A stretch of DNA of 64,000 bases from Acorus gramineus (taxonomy: Eukaryota; Streptophyta; Magnoliopsida; Acorales; Acoraceae). Under the pieces are notes generated by a model that was given only the letters and a program-made list of their open reading frames with translations, was not told the DNA's origin and did no database searches. Numbering within the stretch: position 1 is the stretch's first letter; each line of letters starts with the position of its first letter. The translations under genes were made by a program, and so were the position numbers. Where the stretch lies: positions 15,567,438 to 15,631,437 of the forward strand of contig CM060855.1 of assembly GCA_030737835.1 (NCBI GenBank). The letters run 5' to 3'. Shown here piece by piece: positions 51,774 through 64,000 of this stretch.

Positions 51774-54700
51774 ATGGAGAATTTAGTGAGTCAGTTAGAG
51801 CAATGGAAGAATGGTGTTGATCAGTGGATCCATCGGCAGCCTGTTGAACAGCTATACGTTGCGGCTGGAGTTGTTTTCTTGACCTTCGTCTTCTTTGTTC
51901 TTTGTAAGCTATCAATTTTCACGTCTTTCCCTGAATTTCCTTAGAGACGTTGTAATGTTGGATCATTGAGCTCATGAAGGCTTTACTATTATTATTTGAT
52001 ATCAGTTCATGAAAAGTATTTGTTTTTAAATATATCTATGGATTTCTTCAGAAGTAGTTGGGATAAATTGAAACTTTCCTTGAAAATGCTAAAGGTATGG
52101 GGTATATTGAATTGATTTGTGATTCATGTGTCTGGTGGTCTGGTGTTTTTAATTGATGCTTAAGTCGTGCGGACGCTAATTTTCAATGTATCTCATCAAA
52201 TCTGTGTGTCACACACTTCTGTTGTTTTCCCACCCATTTCTCCTCCACCAGTCCTCTTTGTTTACCTTTGGAATAAGATGGTGGACATTGCCTTTCTCAA
52301 GAAAAAATCTACTACGTCACTCATTTCACATATCTCCAATTTATTTACATATTTTGAGAAGAGGTGGCAACACCATCATATTCCATTAGCAGAGATAGAA
52401 GTATGCAGACAAGGAATGTGCCATAAGATACATGATTGAAGATAAATGAAAACAAAACTGATCTATGGACGAAGTTAGTTTCTCATATAATAATTAGTTG
52501 CCTGAATATGAGTACAGGTAACATAGCTAATTTTCCCCCCCTAAGTCAACCCAGTATTTGCATGATTAATATATATGTATCTTAATCTCCGACAAGTTAT
52601 GGCACATTGTGTCTGGACATTGAAGTATATGCAACTTTCTAAATGGACAGAGAAATATGCTTTCATGCTTTAGAAATTAAAAATGTGATGAATTAGATGG
52701 CACCTCTTTTTTAACTTGAAGAATACTTGTAATATATCTGTCAATTCTTCAAAAGCTCACTAAATCACTTGTCAACGGATGCAAATTTGATAATTTGACA
52801 TGTCATATTTTTCGCATAAGCGCATTCGCTGTCCATATGACACCTTTTTTGTGCTAATGGATTACTCTGATCCAGTTCACTCTTAATCTCCTTGTGTGTG
52901 TTTTTTTTCTTGAATACAAGTCTCTATGTTTTCTGCAGTATTTACAATCGCCTCCCCAAGAACCGCAATGGCAACTGGATATGCAAAATGAGTTCATGGT
53001 GCATTTTCAATTTTTAAAGCAGACTATATTTCTCCAATTCAGATGTAAATGTTACAAATAAAATCATGTTAAAGCTCTGAGATCATATAAATGTCCTACA
53101 TCAGATGCGTAGATATTTTTTTTTATCTGTTTAAGAATATGTTCTTCCTTATTTCCATTCTTACACTCCTTATTTCCATTCTTACATCATTGGTGTATTA
53201 ATTAGTGATAATGATAGCTCAAATTTGCTTTTGTTTATATTTGCAGTACGCATACTTAAGCGCACAAAGCCCAATACCATAGTGCTTGCTGGTTTAAGTG
53301 GAAGTGGAAAAACTACTCTATTCTACCAGGTGATTACATTGATTTTTAATTGTTGCTGCATAAAAATTTCTATCACCATCACCATCACCATCACCATCAC
53401 CATCACCATGATTATTGTTTCTGCAAAAGTTTCCCTAAATGAGCAATGTGCCGGCATATTGCTCAATAAAGATGTTAATAAAGAATGTAAAAAACAATTT
53501 ATAAGATGCTCTTTTTGTTCAGCTGTTGGCCCGGCTTAAGTTTTTTGCACTACTTATCAAGATTGTATATTTCATTAATTCAGTGCTTAAAATTAATTTT
53601 TTTGATCTTAAAATTATTATTGGCTGAGGGTCAGAGATTCAAAGTAATGGTTTCTGCTTAATTGTCCTGAATGAGCCATGTTCATCAAGAGCTTGTGCAT
53701 AGAACCTGAAACCATCAGAGTCACTTTCCAAAGAACCATCAGACTGGACCCTGATTTTAGCCAAGCAAAGGACTTGAATAAGTAACGACCATGAGTTGTA
53801 ACCATGCACTCACACTTTATTCAATTTAAAATTTTATCGATAAAAAAAAACTGTATCATAAAAAAAAAAACTGTATTGAACAGTAGATGTTAATACTTTT
53901 AGATAGTCAATCTGGTGTCAAAAGAAATCTGTATATGAGAATTAGAAATGTCAGTGGGGAACTACATGTATTTCTGATGAACTTGGGAAAGATCATATAT
54001 CATCTATGTCATATTGGATATCCAACATCAAGCGTGTGGAATCTTGTTATGGTCAGTCATTATTCGATATGTATTACTCAATCAAACTTGCCAAAATTGG
54101 AAAGTAGATAATTTTGTAAATGTGGCATGTGTTAATGTATGTGGATTCCAAACTTCGCCAAAAATTTGGAAATTAGATAATTTGTGTACGTACAGTGCAT
54201 TTTATTATATATGAACACTTAGAAGATCATTTATAGCAAAATCATTTTGTGTCCTCTTTTTACATGGAAGCAGTGGACCTAAATTCATTTGAGCATGACA
54301 AAAACTGTTCTATAAGACATATTTTGTTGTCATCTCACTGATTTAAGCATTTATCTATTTTGGTAGCTTCGAGACGGCTCTCCTCATCAGGGAACTGTTA
54401 CATCAATGGAGCCAAATGAAGGCAGCTTCATTCTTCATTCTGAACTGGAAAAGGTTGGATTAATAACCAAATATAACATGATTTTATCGAGTTGTACATG
54501 TTGATGAATCTTTTATAATAAGATTGTGAGATAGCCAGATAACCAATTGTACACAATGTTTATATATTGATTTTTTTCTCACAGAAGAAAAAAATAAATC
54601 CTGTCTACGTCGTCGATGTTCCTGGTCATTCCCGCCTCCGTCTGAAGCTTGATGAGTACTTGCCACAGACGGCCGGCCTTGTCTTTGTTGTGGATGCGCT

Positions 54701-55769
54701 GGACTTCTTGCCGAATTGCAGAGCTGCCGCCGAGTAATTGTTTATTAATTTCCTTCTCACCTTTCATTTCCCTTTGATTGTTAAATAGGCAGTTAATTGT
54801 TTTTACTTGTATAGATCTTCTTGATATTTCTTTGCTTTCAATCAATTTTGAGCCTGTCAATGAGTCATATATGGAACGGATATCTTTATATCTGTATCTT
54901 ATCCTAAAACTTTCGGATATGGAATTAATATTCGAATTCAAATCTTTTCAGATTTGGAGAGGATACAAATATTTTTTGGATAATTTACATGTCTTAAATG
55001 CTTTCAGATAATATATCAGGTGATGTGTTAGAGTTGATAGAATTAAGATTGAGACTTCAGGACTTTTCAGGTGATGTATTAGAGTTGGTATCTCCTTCCA
55101 AGATCATACAAAGAGAATACAACAGATATTTAAATTTTCAATATTTAATAGAAACATATGTAGTCTTACAATATATGTTGGATTCAGATATCCGGACCGG
55201 AAACATATTTTGTTTTACAATATTTGAATATCTGGATAGTTTTATATTTTTCAGATATAGATTCTAAATGGTTACAAATATTTTTTGGACAATTGACATG
55301 CTTAATCTATTCAAAATCAAGCAACAAGTCTCCTCTAACCTTTCATTTTGGTGTGAAGGTACCTTTACGACATTTTGACAAAAACCACCATCGTTAAGAG
55401 GAAAATTCCGGTGCTGATACTGTGTAACAAGACTGATAAAGTGACTGCGCACACAAAGGACTTCATCAGGAAACAACTGGAGAAGGAAATGTAATATAAG
55501 CCTTGTTTGTCTCTCAGTGTGTGAAATTATGTTTTACCAATCCATTTTTTCTTGATTGGTCATTATTATTTGTTTGTAGAGACAAGTTAAGAACCTCGAG
55601 AACTGCTATTTCAACTGCGGATATCGCAAACGAACACAGTCTTGGTACAGCGGGGGAGCCTTTCGTGATCTCGCAGTGCGTTAACAAGGTAACAGTAGCA
55701 GAAGCCTCTGGTTTGACAGGCAATATATCTCAGGTTGAGCACTTCATTAGGGAATATGTGAGACCATAG
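51774..55769 (+). CDS. SRPRB: signal recognition particle receptor subunit beta
   Basis: Membrane-anchored small GTPase that holds the SRP receptor alpha subunit on the ER for co-translational targeting. Six exons: 51774-51903, 53247-53329, 54367-54453, 54585-54733, 55359-55490 and 55580-55769. All are GT-AG and join in frame, giving 256 residues against about 260 in Arabidopsis. The start MENLVSQLEQ matches plant relatives. One membrane segment lies at about residues 27-44 (LYVAAGVVFLTFVFFVLL). GTPase motifs follow: the P-loop GLSGSGKT at 59-66, DVPGH at 111-115, and the guanine-specificity motif NKTD at 173-176. The C-terminus KVTVAEASGLTGNISQVEHF and then the final residues IREYVRP are typical. 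Intron 2 carries a (ATCACC)n microsatellite, and intron 4 contains short internally repeated blocks. The call is firm. Confidence 0.95.
53372..53409. repeat. (ATCACC)n microsatellite
   Basis: About six ATCACC units in intron 2 of the SRP receptor beta gene. Confidence 0.88.
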
Positions 55770-57111
55770 TTGAATTGGTCATTCTTCAAAGCTGTTCTCT
55801 CTGATTTCTACATACTTTGTGTTCATGTCCTTTTCTTTGAGTGTTGTTTCTGATTACTGAAGAGGATTGAGATTCTGATTTGTTGACAAAAAATATAAGC
55901 AGTTTTTGGTTTTGAATTCAGGAATTCAGAATGTGTTATTCAATGAGATTTAACACGAACTGAATAAGTTATGTTACAAATGAAACTTCTATGGTGGGGT
56001 TGGATTTAAGATGAACTCGGGTATTCTGTGTATAAATTTGTCAAGTGAATCAGTTGCATCAACTCTCCATTAAGGGCGTTCTTATACACAGTCGCTTTTA
56101 CAAATGGGTGTTTATTCAATTTGAAATGGAATATACCTCCATCCAGTGATATATATTTGTTAATTTTTTTGTACATGTAATTTGTTAAAAATGGGTGTTT
56201 ATTCAATTTGAAATGGAGTGATATACATTATTTATATCTCATTAGACTAGGTTTGTTATTTTTAAAAAATTAAAACATATATAGTGATTATATGTGGGAC
56301 TGCATATAGGGCTGTCTAACATTATTCTACCAAAAGAGATTTACATTTCTCTCTCTCATTTTTAGAGGTTTTTGATTTTCCAATTTCTTTGAACCAACAA
56401 AAAATTATTTTTGTTCATTTAATGAAATTTATTTTTATTGAAGTCTTTTAATTATTTGAAAGTTTCAACTTTTGTATATGGACACATTTAATCTTTTTTT
56501 TTTTTGAGTGTTGTTGCACTTAGTTTTTTTCTCAGTTTAAAACACAGTTCTATATACCATGTTAGAAATTCAGTTAAGCATATACATTGTTAGATGCTGT
56601 ATATATTATATAAAAAAATTCTTATGCTTACTAAAAATGCATTTATTCAATTCAAAATGATACGATGTATGTTTTTTTTATCAAAACATATATCTCATTA
56701 GATGATGCTTACTATTTAAACAAAAATGAAAACATGTGAGAAATGTGAGTGAGTCTAAGGTTTTCCTCTTTTTTTTTTATGATGAAGAACCCAAATATTA
56801 GTTGCGAAAACCCCTTGTGCACAAATATCATGACATTCTTTAGATAAGTTTAGATCATGCCTGCTTTAAGTTCATGTTGTATCAGATAGAATAGCTTAAG
56901 TGGATGCTCCTACCAACTACAAATATGTATAAAAATAAACGCTCACAAGAGATTTCTCAATCTGAAAACACTTGTCTGGGTTAAGTTTTAAAGTTTACAA
57001 GTTCTCCTTTGAAGCTGACCAGCCTGAAATCTTGTTCAACACAGGATTGAAAAGATAACAATTCTGTTATAGGTGGTTTGTGATTATACACACAATGGAA
57101 CTCCATTTTTT
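55770..57111. other. convergent intergenic region with decayed MITE copies
   Basis: This spacer lies between the tail-to-tail SRP receptor and DRB genes. The string AAATGGGTGTTTATTCAATT occurs twice, about 90 bp apart (56104 and 56190). The stretch ending CTAACATTATTC at about 56326 resembles the reverse of the MITE at 14793, and 56540-56760 looks like another relative. No gene is seen. Confidence 0.55.
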
Positions 57112-60100
57112 TCACCCTACAATATTCGCGTAATCCAAGCTGACAGCAACCCATGAATTGTCGCCGAAAGGCAGTAGAGTCACACCTTCAGGAAATTGCA
57201 TGTCTGGAATGTGTGGGTACACACAAATTCTATCACACAACAATGAGCAAGTTGTCTTCTCTGTGGAGGTATCTGTTTTCGGGGCTGTAACTGAAACATT
57301 GGTGCATTCAGTCAGATTAGATGGTGATGGTTTCAGGAGGAGAGGATCTCTTTGTGCCAAAATGCAGTCAGATGAATCAGATTCGCGATCTTTCGGTAGA
57401 GACATTGTTGAAAGACTGACACTCAATTTGTCGATCTCCGCGATTCTGCAAAATGAATTGTCTTGTTGATCTTTACCTGAGTCCATGACATAAAAGTGAA
57501 TTAATATTTACAAAAAAAAAAAGTCTTCTTGCATTGACATTGGATGATAAATTGATAACTAGTGCAGTGTGTAACTAGGAAGTTCTGTTGACAACTGAAT
57601 TTGAAGGAAAGACAATGCGAAAATGCAGTCATAAATGGAAATCTATAGGATGACCAGAAAAAATAGAAGTCACACACACACACACACACACACAGAGTTC
57701 CAATATATATATGCAGTATTTAACATGAAAAAAAAAGCAGTGTGCGCGCGCTTGTGCCTATGAATTATATCATTTGTTCTTCTTCCACTTGTCTGATGTC
57801 ATTAAGCATTCAGAAGAGGAAAGATATATCCACAGAAAGAGAACAACTATTTATATTTCTTTCCATGATCATCAAAATCACCGGTCATGATATTATCTAT
57901 ATCCATTAACATATTCAGGGAACCAAATTTCTTCCTAAAGTTTGCCACCTATACACCTAGAAAAAAAAAAATAGGATCTTCCATGCAGTTGCAAAGATAC
58001 ACCAACTAATGAAATGGCTCTGTTATTCTGAGAGCAAATTATCATCTCCTTCCCCAGTACTGAAGTCATGATATTTGCATCACAATTAGATATTGAATTA
58101 CCAATTATTTTGGTCCATTCCCATATCAGGAGCTACCCTTTTAAATGTAACCAAATGTTGGAAGTTTTTCATCCTAAAAGAATTGTCGTCATACAACCTC
58201 AACAATTTCTAATATAAATTAAATGGAAACAAAGACAAGAGTTGATAGTATATCAGTCAGCAAAATAAAATTAATTCTATTGTTTTATGGTGGATGCATA
58301 ATGGGCATCACTTGATACTTCAGGAGAAAGAAAACTAGCAATATTTCATTACATCAACATCCGATACAGATCAGAAGGTCCTTTGCAAACCATATATAAT
58401 CACAATCAAGTGAATAATGACCAATGCAAACTCTTTATAGCTAAAACTTACATAAACTATAGTTACACGCTTTGTAAATATAGCAAAAAAACTTACGTTT
58501 GTTCAGAGTAGTCCAAGCCACTTTTGCAGCATTCGCCTCCGCCAGCTTCTTGGTTTTCGCCCCCTCCCCATCAAAAGTCTCACCTTCTACTTCTACAGTT
58601 GAGGAAAAAGTAGGCATGTGAGACTCACCAATGCTTCCTGTCTTGTATACTGGCATGGAATAGCCTTCTTTTTGAGTGAACTGCTGCAATAGATTTTTGT
58701 AGAAACCAGAATCTTCCTGCAGAATATCATTAACATATTACATTCCTTTTGTCTGGTAAGCATTTCAAAAATAGATGAAAGGATTATTAACAGAGGACTT
58801 GCCTCTTGAGTTCCTTCAGGAGACAATAAAGTCAAAGCAGCTTTGGCAGCAGCATTTTCTGCCTCCTTGAGCGTGTTGTAGAATTCTGAACTCTCAAAGG
58901 TTAGGCCACCAACAGTAACTGTAGCCTTGAATCGAAGGGCATGAGGTGAACCCCCACGCGTGTAATCATACAACGGGAGACCCATGTTTCTTCTTTGGGC
59001 AAACATCTGGAGTGGATTCTTGTATTGGATGCCTAGAAGCAACAAAAAGAAAAGGAAGACGAACAGAATATGATAGTGTGTTTGATATTATTTTTGAAAA
59101 AAAAGGTATGCTTCAAATAAGGAGAGATCAGCAGAGCAAAGACTGATCAATGTAGCCAAAGCTGGAAAATATAGAGAAGAGAAGAAAGATGTTCTCAACC
59201 ACGTTTCAGATGATATTTTTGAAACTGTTTTGCAGAAACAGCAATGAATGAGAATTGAATGAACAAACCACAGTTTGATTTTATCCGTTGGATTACACAT
59301 TGGTTGCAAGGACTAATTAGTTTTTTTTTTTTTTGGTGGGGGGTGGGGTTCAAAAGCAGCAACTGCATAAACAAATGAAAAACTGATGTGCAAGATGAGA
59401 AACATTTATAAAACCATAGAAATAAAAAAAAAAACTTTCATATTGCATTTATTTTCATGCATTGATTATGAGTAGTTAATTATGCAAGGCTCAAGGTGGC
59501 TACCAAAACATAAAAACCATTGCAGTCATTAAACTAGATTAAGGATATCTATAAGATTAGCAACTCAGAAATGATGCTTTTCACATCTGACCAAAAAGGG
59601 AAGGAGAACATAAGTGAATGTGCAGTAATGTAAAAGAGAGGTGAGGAGTAATTGATGCATTTGGTTTTTAATCATACTCTATATACATGTATTTTTATCT
59701 ATACCAGTGGGTGAGAAATCTGATATAAATCTTAATCGATCTCTCAAGTAGACTAGTTAAATCATTGTCCGAGGATAAAAAGTGATGGTAGAGATACGCT
59801 CAACATCTTTGTTGCCAAATGTTATAGAATACCATATTAACATTATATACCATAATTATATGAGTCGATATACTACTGCTAGAATGGGCCTTGGAGCATA
59901 AAACCTCAGCTCTATGGATCCAAAAAGCGGCATGCTAACATTAACAAGACATTAAACACAAAAAATCCAACAAAGAAATCCAACTAGTGGTGCAACAATT
60001 AAACAAACACAAAGTTTTAGATGCGTCCCGTGAATCCCAATACATGTGATAAAGAATTGTTACAAAACTCACACGTTAAACATGTGAGGTGATACATGTC

Positions 60101-60998
60101 AGTTCCTCATTAAGAATTGATGAGACTCGATCAGATCTACCACTGATTGCATCTTATCTAAAAAAACATATGCAACTATTAATTAGGTTACAACTTTTTT
60201 TTTCATGTTTGGAAATGGAGATAGAGAACACAGCTTCATGCAAACTCAAAAGAACCCCAAACCCATTTTCAAACGGGTCATTTTTTTTCATGTCACTGTA
60301 TCAAGAAACACATTTCCAAGAAAAGAATATCACCCACCCAAATGAAATCACATTCAATTAAATAGAAATAATAAGTCTAAAACTGATATTTTTATAAAAC
60401 AATGTTTTTTTTTTATGAAATTATGAAAAAAAAAAACAATTTTTATAGAACAATGTTAATTTTACAAATAACTTATACCCATCACAGTCAATCAAAGCAT
60501 ATCATTGCAAGGCATTCTAAATATCACAACTACCACTCAATGAAATGCACATCTCAATTCAGCAAAAACTAACAAATACAAAACCCAACATTTCATAATT
60601 CAATTTAAACCTCCAAATTCTTCATCCACCAAATGATTCCCTGAGCTCCTCCCACCAACCCCATCACTCAATTCCACTCTCCCATCCAATGCATCTGCAA
60701 AAAAAAAAAAAAAAACCCCTCAAAATCAATACCCAAATCAAAACAAAATCTGGGTTTTGCGAAAGCTACGATTTTTTGTTCGATTACCAGACTGAAAGTG
60801 GAGGAAGGCGAGCCTGGCGGCCTCGTTCTGGGCCTCCTTGGAGGACTTGAAGCAATCGCGTCCGTCGAAAGTGAGGCCATCGACGGTCACCGATGCCCGG
60901 AACCTGGGGTTGTGGTCGTGGCCTACCTTGGCGACGGCGTACTCCGGGAGCCTCCGGAGCTTCTGCTGGCAAAGCTCCTGAAGCCGAGACTTGTACAT
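57112..60998 (-). CDS. double-stranded-RNA-binding protein with three dsRBDs (DRB family)
   Basis: Plant DRB proteins bind small-RNA precursors and partner Dicer-like enzymes. Four exons on the minus strand: 60998-60788, 59032-58803, 58716-58497 and 57476-57112, giving 341 residues. The start is MYKSRLQELCQQKL. dsRBD1 covers about residues 1-70, dsRBD2 about 73-143 (YKNPLQMFAQRRNMGLPLYD onward), and dsRBD3 about 151-217 (FYKNLLQQFTQKEGYSMPVY onward). Each ends in the usual Ala/Lys-rich helix. The C-terminal 120 residues are low-complexity but finish with a conserved-looking segment, VYPHIPDMQFPEGVTLLPF, then WVAVSLDYAN. Arabidopsis DRB1-5 have two dsRBDs; the three-domain form is, from memory, known in other plants. 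Intron 2 has a perfect-consensus GC donor (GAG|GCAAGT). Exon 4 has two in-frame acceptors six bases apart. Its exact DRB clade is not settled. Confidence 0.92.
57670..57694. repeat. (CA)n microsatellite
   Basis: About 12 CA units in the last intron of the DRB gene. Confidence 0.9.
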
Positions 60999-61115
60999 CT
61001 TTTGAGAGAGAGAGAGAAAGAGAGGGATTGAGTGGGTTCAAAAATGGAGGATTTTGGCTTTCTCATGCAGAATCGATTCGCGTGGAAGGGGAAGGGAATC
61101 GATTCGCGCCTGTAC

Positions 61116-61127
61116 GGACGTACGTCC
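61116..61127. promoter_or_regulatory. 12-bp palindrome GGACGTACGTCC upstream of DRB
   Basis: A perfect palindrome with two ACGT cores, about 120 bp before the DRB start codon. Many plant bZIP factors bind ACGT cores, so a regulatory role is plausible but unproven. Confidence 0.35.
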
Positions 61128-62480
61128 CGCGTGTTCGTACGGACGGCCCATTGCGAGTAGTTGCCGGGTCGGGCCGGGCCGGGTCGGGTCGAAGATGTCA
61201 ACCAAAACCTAGTCCTCCTATTTGATTTCAAATGGTGTTATTTTGATAATTTGAACTCTCTAATAAGATAGAAAGTATAGAGAAATAAAACTGTGAAAAT
61301 GAAGGACAAGATCCTCCCAAACTCCCAGTCGACACTGAACAAACTGACAACCTCACCTCTTCTATTGCTCACCCGACCACCGCCTCCCTCCTCCACCTCT
61401 TTTTTTTCCTCGATGCCATCCCTTCATGTAACTTAAGAGTCCGATCCTCAATAAGATGTCAACCTCAAATCAATCCTTTGGATTTGATTTTGGTTTGCGA
61501 ACGTCGCTTGGCCTTTCCTTTCTTAATTATTTATTGTTTAAGGGCTAGTTCTGGTTCTGCTCGAGCTAGATCGGTTACGATTTTGGTTTTAAAATGATGT
61601 CTTTTTAATAATTTAGTTAAGTAATGGCATTTCATGTTGAAACGACAATAAAAATGAAAATGAAAGACAATGGTGGAAGAGAGAATAGATGGTAAAACTA
61701 CAAAAGTGATGGATTTTATGATAAAAATAAATTAGAAAATCGAAATTCTATATTATAGATTAAACCATTCAAAATTGACTTGAACACTTAATTTTACTAT
61801 TGACGGTATTGGGTTCAAATTGGTCTTGAATACCCAAATTCTCATTCCATTCAACATGAATCAAATTCAGGTTGTTGATTTTCGATTTAGGTTTAGCTTG
61901 AATGCTAAAATCTCTAAACCAGCTCAACAACGTGTTAGTTTGGGTTGGATTGTGAACTACCTACCCAAGTTGCCCCTCTGGTCATGATTAGATCTAGATA
62001 GTCCACGTAAAATGAACGGTCTATCATTTCATGGGTAGTGTCTTGTTGGTATTCGAAGATATGCTTGTACGTGTTGATTGATCATCTTGACAACGTGCTT
62101 GTTAGGCTCATCATGTACTATTTATTGGAAAACAAATCTGATTAGCACAAACCAGGCTTGTTTAAGAGTTGTGTCCCTACCTAGTCAACTCCCAACTAGC
62201 ACAACACAGCCCAAGCAGCTTCCCCTTTTCTTCTCCCGGCCCATCCTCCCCGCCTCTCTTGTTGTTGTCCCTAATCTCCGCCTTCGCCTCCCTCTCCACC
62301 TCTTCTTTGTCTCGATCCCATCCCTTGTCACTGTTTTCTACCTCTCCTGCTCTTCTTCTTCTCTTCCTCTCCTCTGACCTCACCTTCTTCACCACTTCTC
62401 CCCCAGTTCATGTCCCAACATGTCATTCCAATCGACTGCGTTGGGCCAACCATATCCCATTTGTCTATACGCTCGCTACG

Positions 62481-62930
62481 TCTCACCCAATACATCCAAC
62501 GGAGTCTGAGATGGCTTCTGTAATGAAAAATTTGACACTTAAAGAAAAACAAATAATCTGCCATAAAAAACCTCAATCACTACAAATGAAGAACCCCAGA
62601 CAAACTTTTGTCACCACAAGTGAAAACAAACAAAAAAGTGTTACAATCAGATAATGGAATCCCTGTATTCCTCTTAAGGTTTAAACCCTTTATATATACA
62701 AGTACATATGAGTCACACGTATGTAATGACATAACACATATAATCTAACAGAAAACAAAAAGTTATGAGGCTCACTCATGGTATGGATCCAAATACAAAC
62801 AAAAAGTAACAAAAAAGACTTGAATGAATTGTTCTCTGGTGTATAAGACTTGCATTTAAACAAAAAGAAAAAGGTGGGATCCACCGTATAAATAGAAATG
62901 GATTTTCACCGTTGGATGTATTGGGTGAGA
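62481..62930. repeat. element bounded by a 22-bp perfect inverted repeat
   Basis: Bases 62481-62502 (starting TCTCACCCAATACATCC) are the exact reverse complement of 62909-62930. They enclose about 400 bp of AT-rich, non-coding DNA. This may be a small DNA transposon; the tips beyond the arms match only weakly. Confidence 0.6.
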
Positions 62931-63321
62931 GTCGTGAGACACAAATTGTACAGCCGCGGATCAGTACCCCTCAGGAAGTTGGCCCAGCACGACACAATTC
63001 CATGGGCCATTTCTACCATGACTCATCTCTGAACGGGCTGGACCCATGGTGCGCTGGGCTGATCCGAGATAGATGAAGCTACTCTTGTCCAACATTAAAA
63101 TATTATACTTATATAAAGGTCTCTGAAAATATTTCATTTACTTATAAGCCCTTCTTATAAGGGACATTTCCAGAATGGAAATGCACAATGGGACTTTTAA
63201 ATAATTTACCTTCTCTCCTTTGTATTTCCTGAAATGCCCCCCTCCATCCTTCCATAAGTGCCCCTTTCTTTTCGTCCGGACCCGAGCCGGAGCGGAACAT
63301 GCGCGCGTTGGGCTTCCGAGA

Positions 63322-64000
63322 ATGCTTTCCGGTCTCGTGTTAGGGCTGCTTAGGTCTGCCAGGGCTTCATCATCGCAGCCGTCGATACGTAGATGGACGG
63401 CCGTCGTGCCGTCCTGTTCTCGCCGCCTGTACTTCCCCATCGCCGGGAGCGTCGGCGTCCGCCGGGGATTCAACGGGTACGCCGTCGAGCAGTTCTCGGA
63501 CGACGAGTACGAGTGCGAGTTCGAGAACCATCCGGTCTCTGTCTCTCTCTCTATCTCTAACTGTAGTGTTGTATTTGGTGGAAACTCTAAAATTTGGATT
63601 TTTTTTTCGGACATTGTGTGAAATATTTGCATTTTAGTTGAATGGGTTCTGATTGGTTTTATATTTGTGGTGTTGAATTTGGTGGAAATTTAGTTGATTG
63701 TGGTTAAAAATCAAATTTTTGTAGGTTTTAACGAGATTCAGTGTTTGCGTTTCTGCAAAATAAGAGTTGAAGGTGGTCGAAGTTGCTTAATTTATGTCAA
63801 GTAGTGTTTGGATATCATGTAATTCTGCAAAAACCCGAAGATAATAAATGTAACTTATTGTCAAAATCTTGAATTTTCAATGAAGAATTGTATCATCTTT
63901 TGTGTAAGAGTGATTTGCTATCTTGATCAGATGAACCGAATAAAAGAATGAATATTGTTTGATTCTATTATTTGGTTTTTTTACCTGTCAAGTTCAGAAT
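63322..64000 (+). CDS. DExH-box RNA helicase, first exon (At2g35920/DExH1 type), partial
   Basis: Exon 1 runs from the ATG at 63322 to 63534 (71 codons) and then a GT donor (CCG|GTCTCT). The rest of the window is intron. The reading begins MLSGLVLGLLRSARASSSQP, an Arg/Ser-rich stretch that could be an organelle targeting signal. It then enters GYAVEQFSDDEYECEFENHP, which matches, from memory, the N-terminal region of Arabidopsis DExH1, a DHX36/RHAU-like ATP-dependent RNA helicase. An in-frame ATG at 63220 exists, but the sequence between the two is unlike the family, so I start at 63322. No helicase motif lies inside the window, so identification rests on this short N-terminal signature. Confidence 0.75.

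Larger units (their letters stand above)
60999..63321. other. divergent intergenic region between DRB and helicase genes
   Basis: The head-to-head spacer probably holds both promoters. Near the DRB start are duplicated AATCGATTCGCG words (about 61072 and 61098) and a GC-rich run of GGGTCGGGCC words (61163-61190). A pyrimidine-rich segment occurs twice in diverged form (about 61375-61425 and 62280-62330), which suggests an old duplication. A possible TATA box, TATAAA, lies at 63112, about 210 bp before the helicase ATG. No gene is supported. Confidence 0.55.

Overview
This window is flowering-plant nuclear DNA. It is AT-rich, has genes with many short exons and plant-type GT-AG introns, and its intergenic space is filled with transposon remnants. 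The gene models closely match Arabidopsis proteins as I remember them. I cannot name the species.

Host genes in order: a truncated, GC-rich fasciclin-like fragment (1871-2167, +); a compact three-exon gene for a UPF0426-type chloroplast protein (2587-3111, -); cytosolic seryl-tRNA synthetase in ten exons (9570-14100, -); a 32-exon UBP12/UBP13-type ubiquitin-specific protease (23783-39359, +); the beta subunit of the SRP receptor (51774-55769, +); a DRB-family protein with three double-stranded-RNA-binding domains (57112-60998, -); and the first exon of a DExH-box RNA helicase that runs off the right edge (63322 onward, +). I assembled these models by splice-site and reading-frame bookkeeping, and all complete ones close in frame. 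They are unrelated housekeeping or regulatory genes (translation, deubiquitination, ER targeting, small-RNA biology, RNA remodelling). No operon-like or cluster logic links them.

Transposons fill the gaps. Between seryl-tRNA synthetase and UBP12 (14.2-23.4 kb) lies a nested array: two related long-TIR Mutator-like elements, one carrying a captured, decayed CYP74 (allene oxide synthase/hydroperoxide lyase) gene fragment and itself interrupted by a MITE; a long-TIR element; two hAT elements 27 bp apart, each with 8-bp target duplications, one keeping a transposase C-terminus; a three-copy MITE family; and a Tourist-like MITE just upstream of UBP12. Between UBP12 and the SRP receptor gene (42.5-49.6 kb) are a young non-autonomous LTR element, an L1-type LINE reverse-transcriptase fragment, and an older Ty3/gypsy-type element with a hAT element nested in its gag region.

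The most interesting points are the CYP74 fragment in a Mutator-like element, a 133-bp tandem duplication inside UBP12 that copies a splice acceptor, two GC-AG introns in two different genes, and the three-domain DRB architecture. I found no CRISPR, prokaryotic or clearly novel system.
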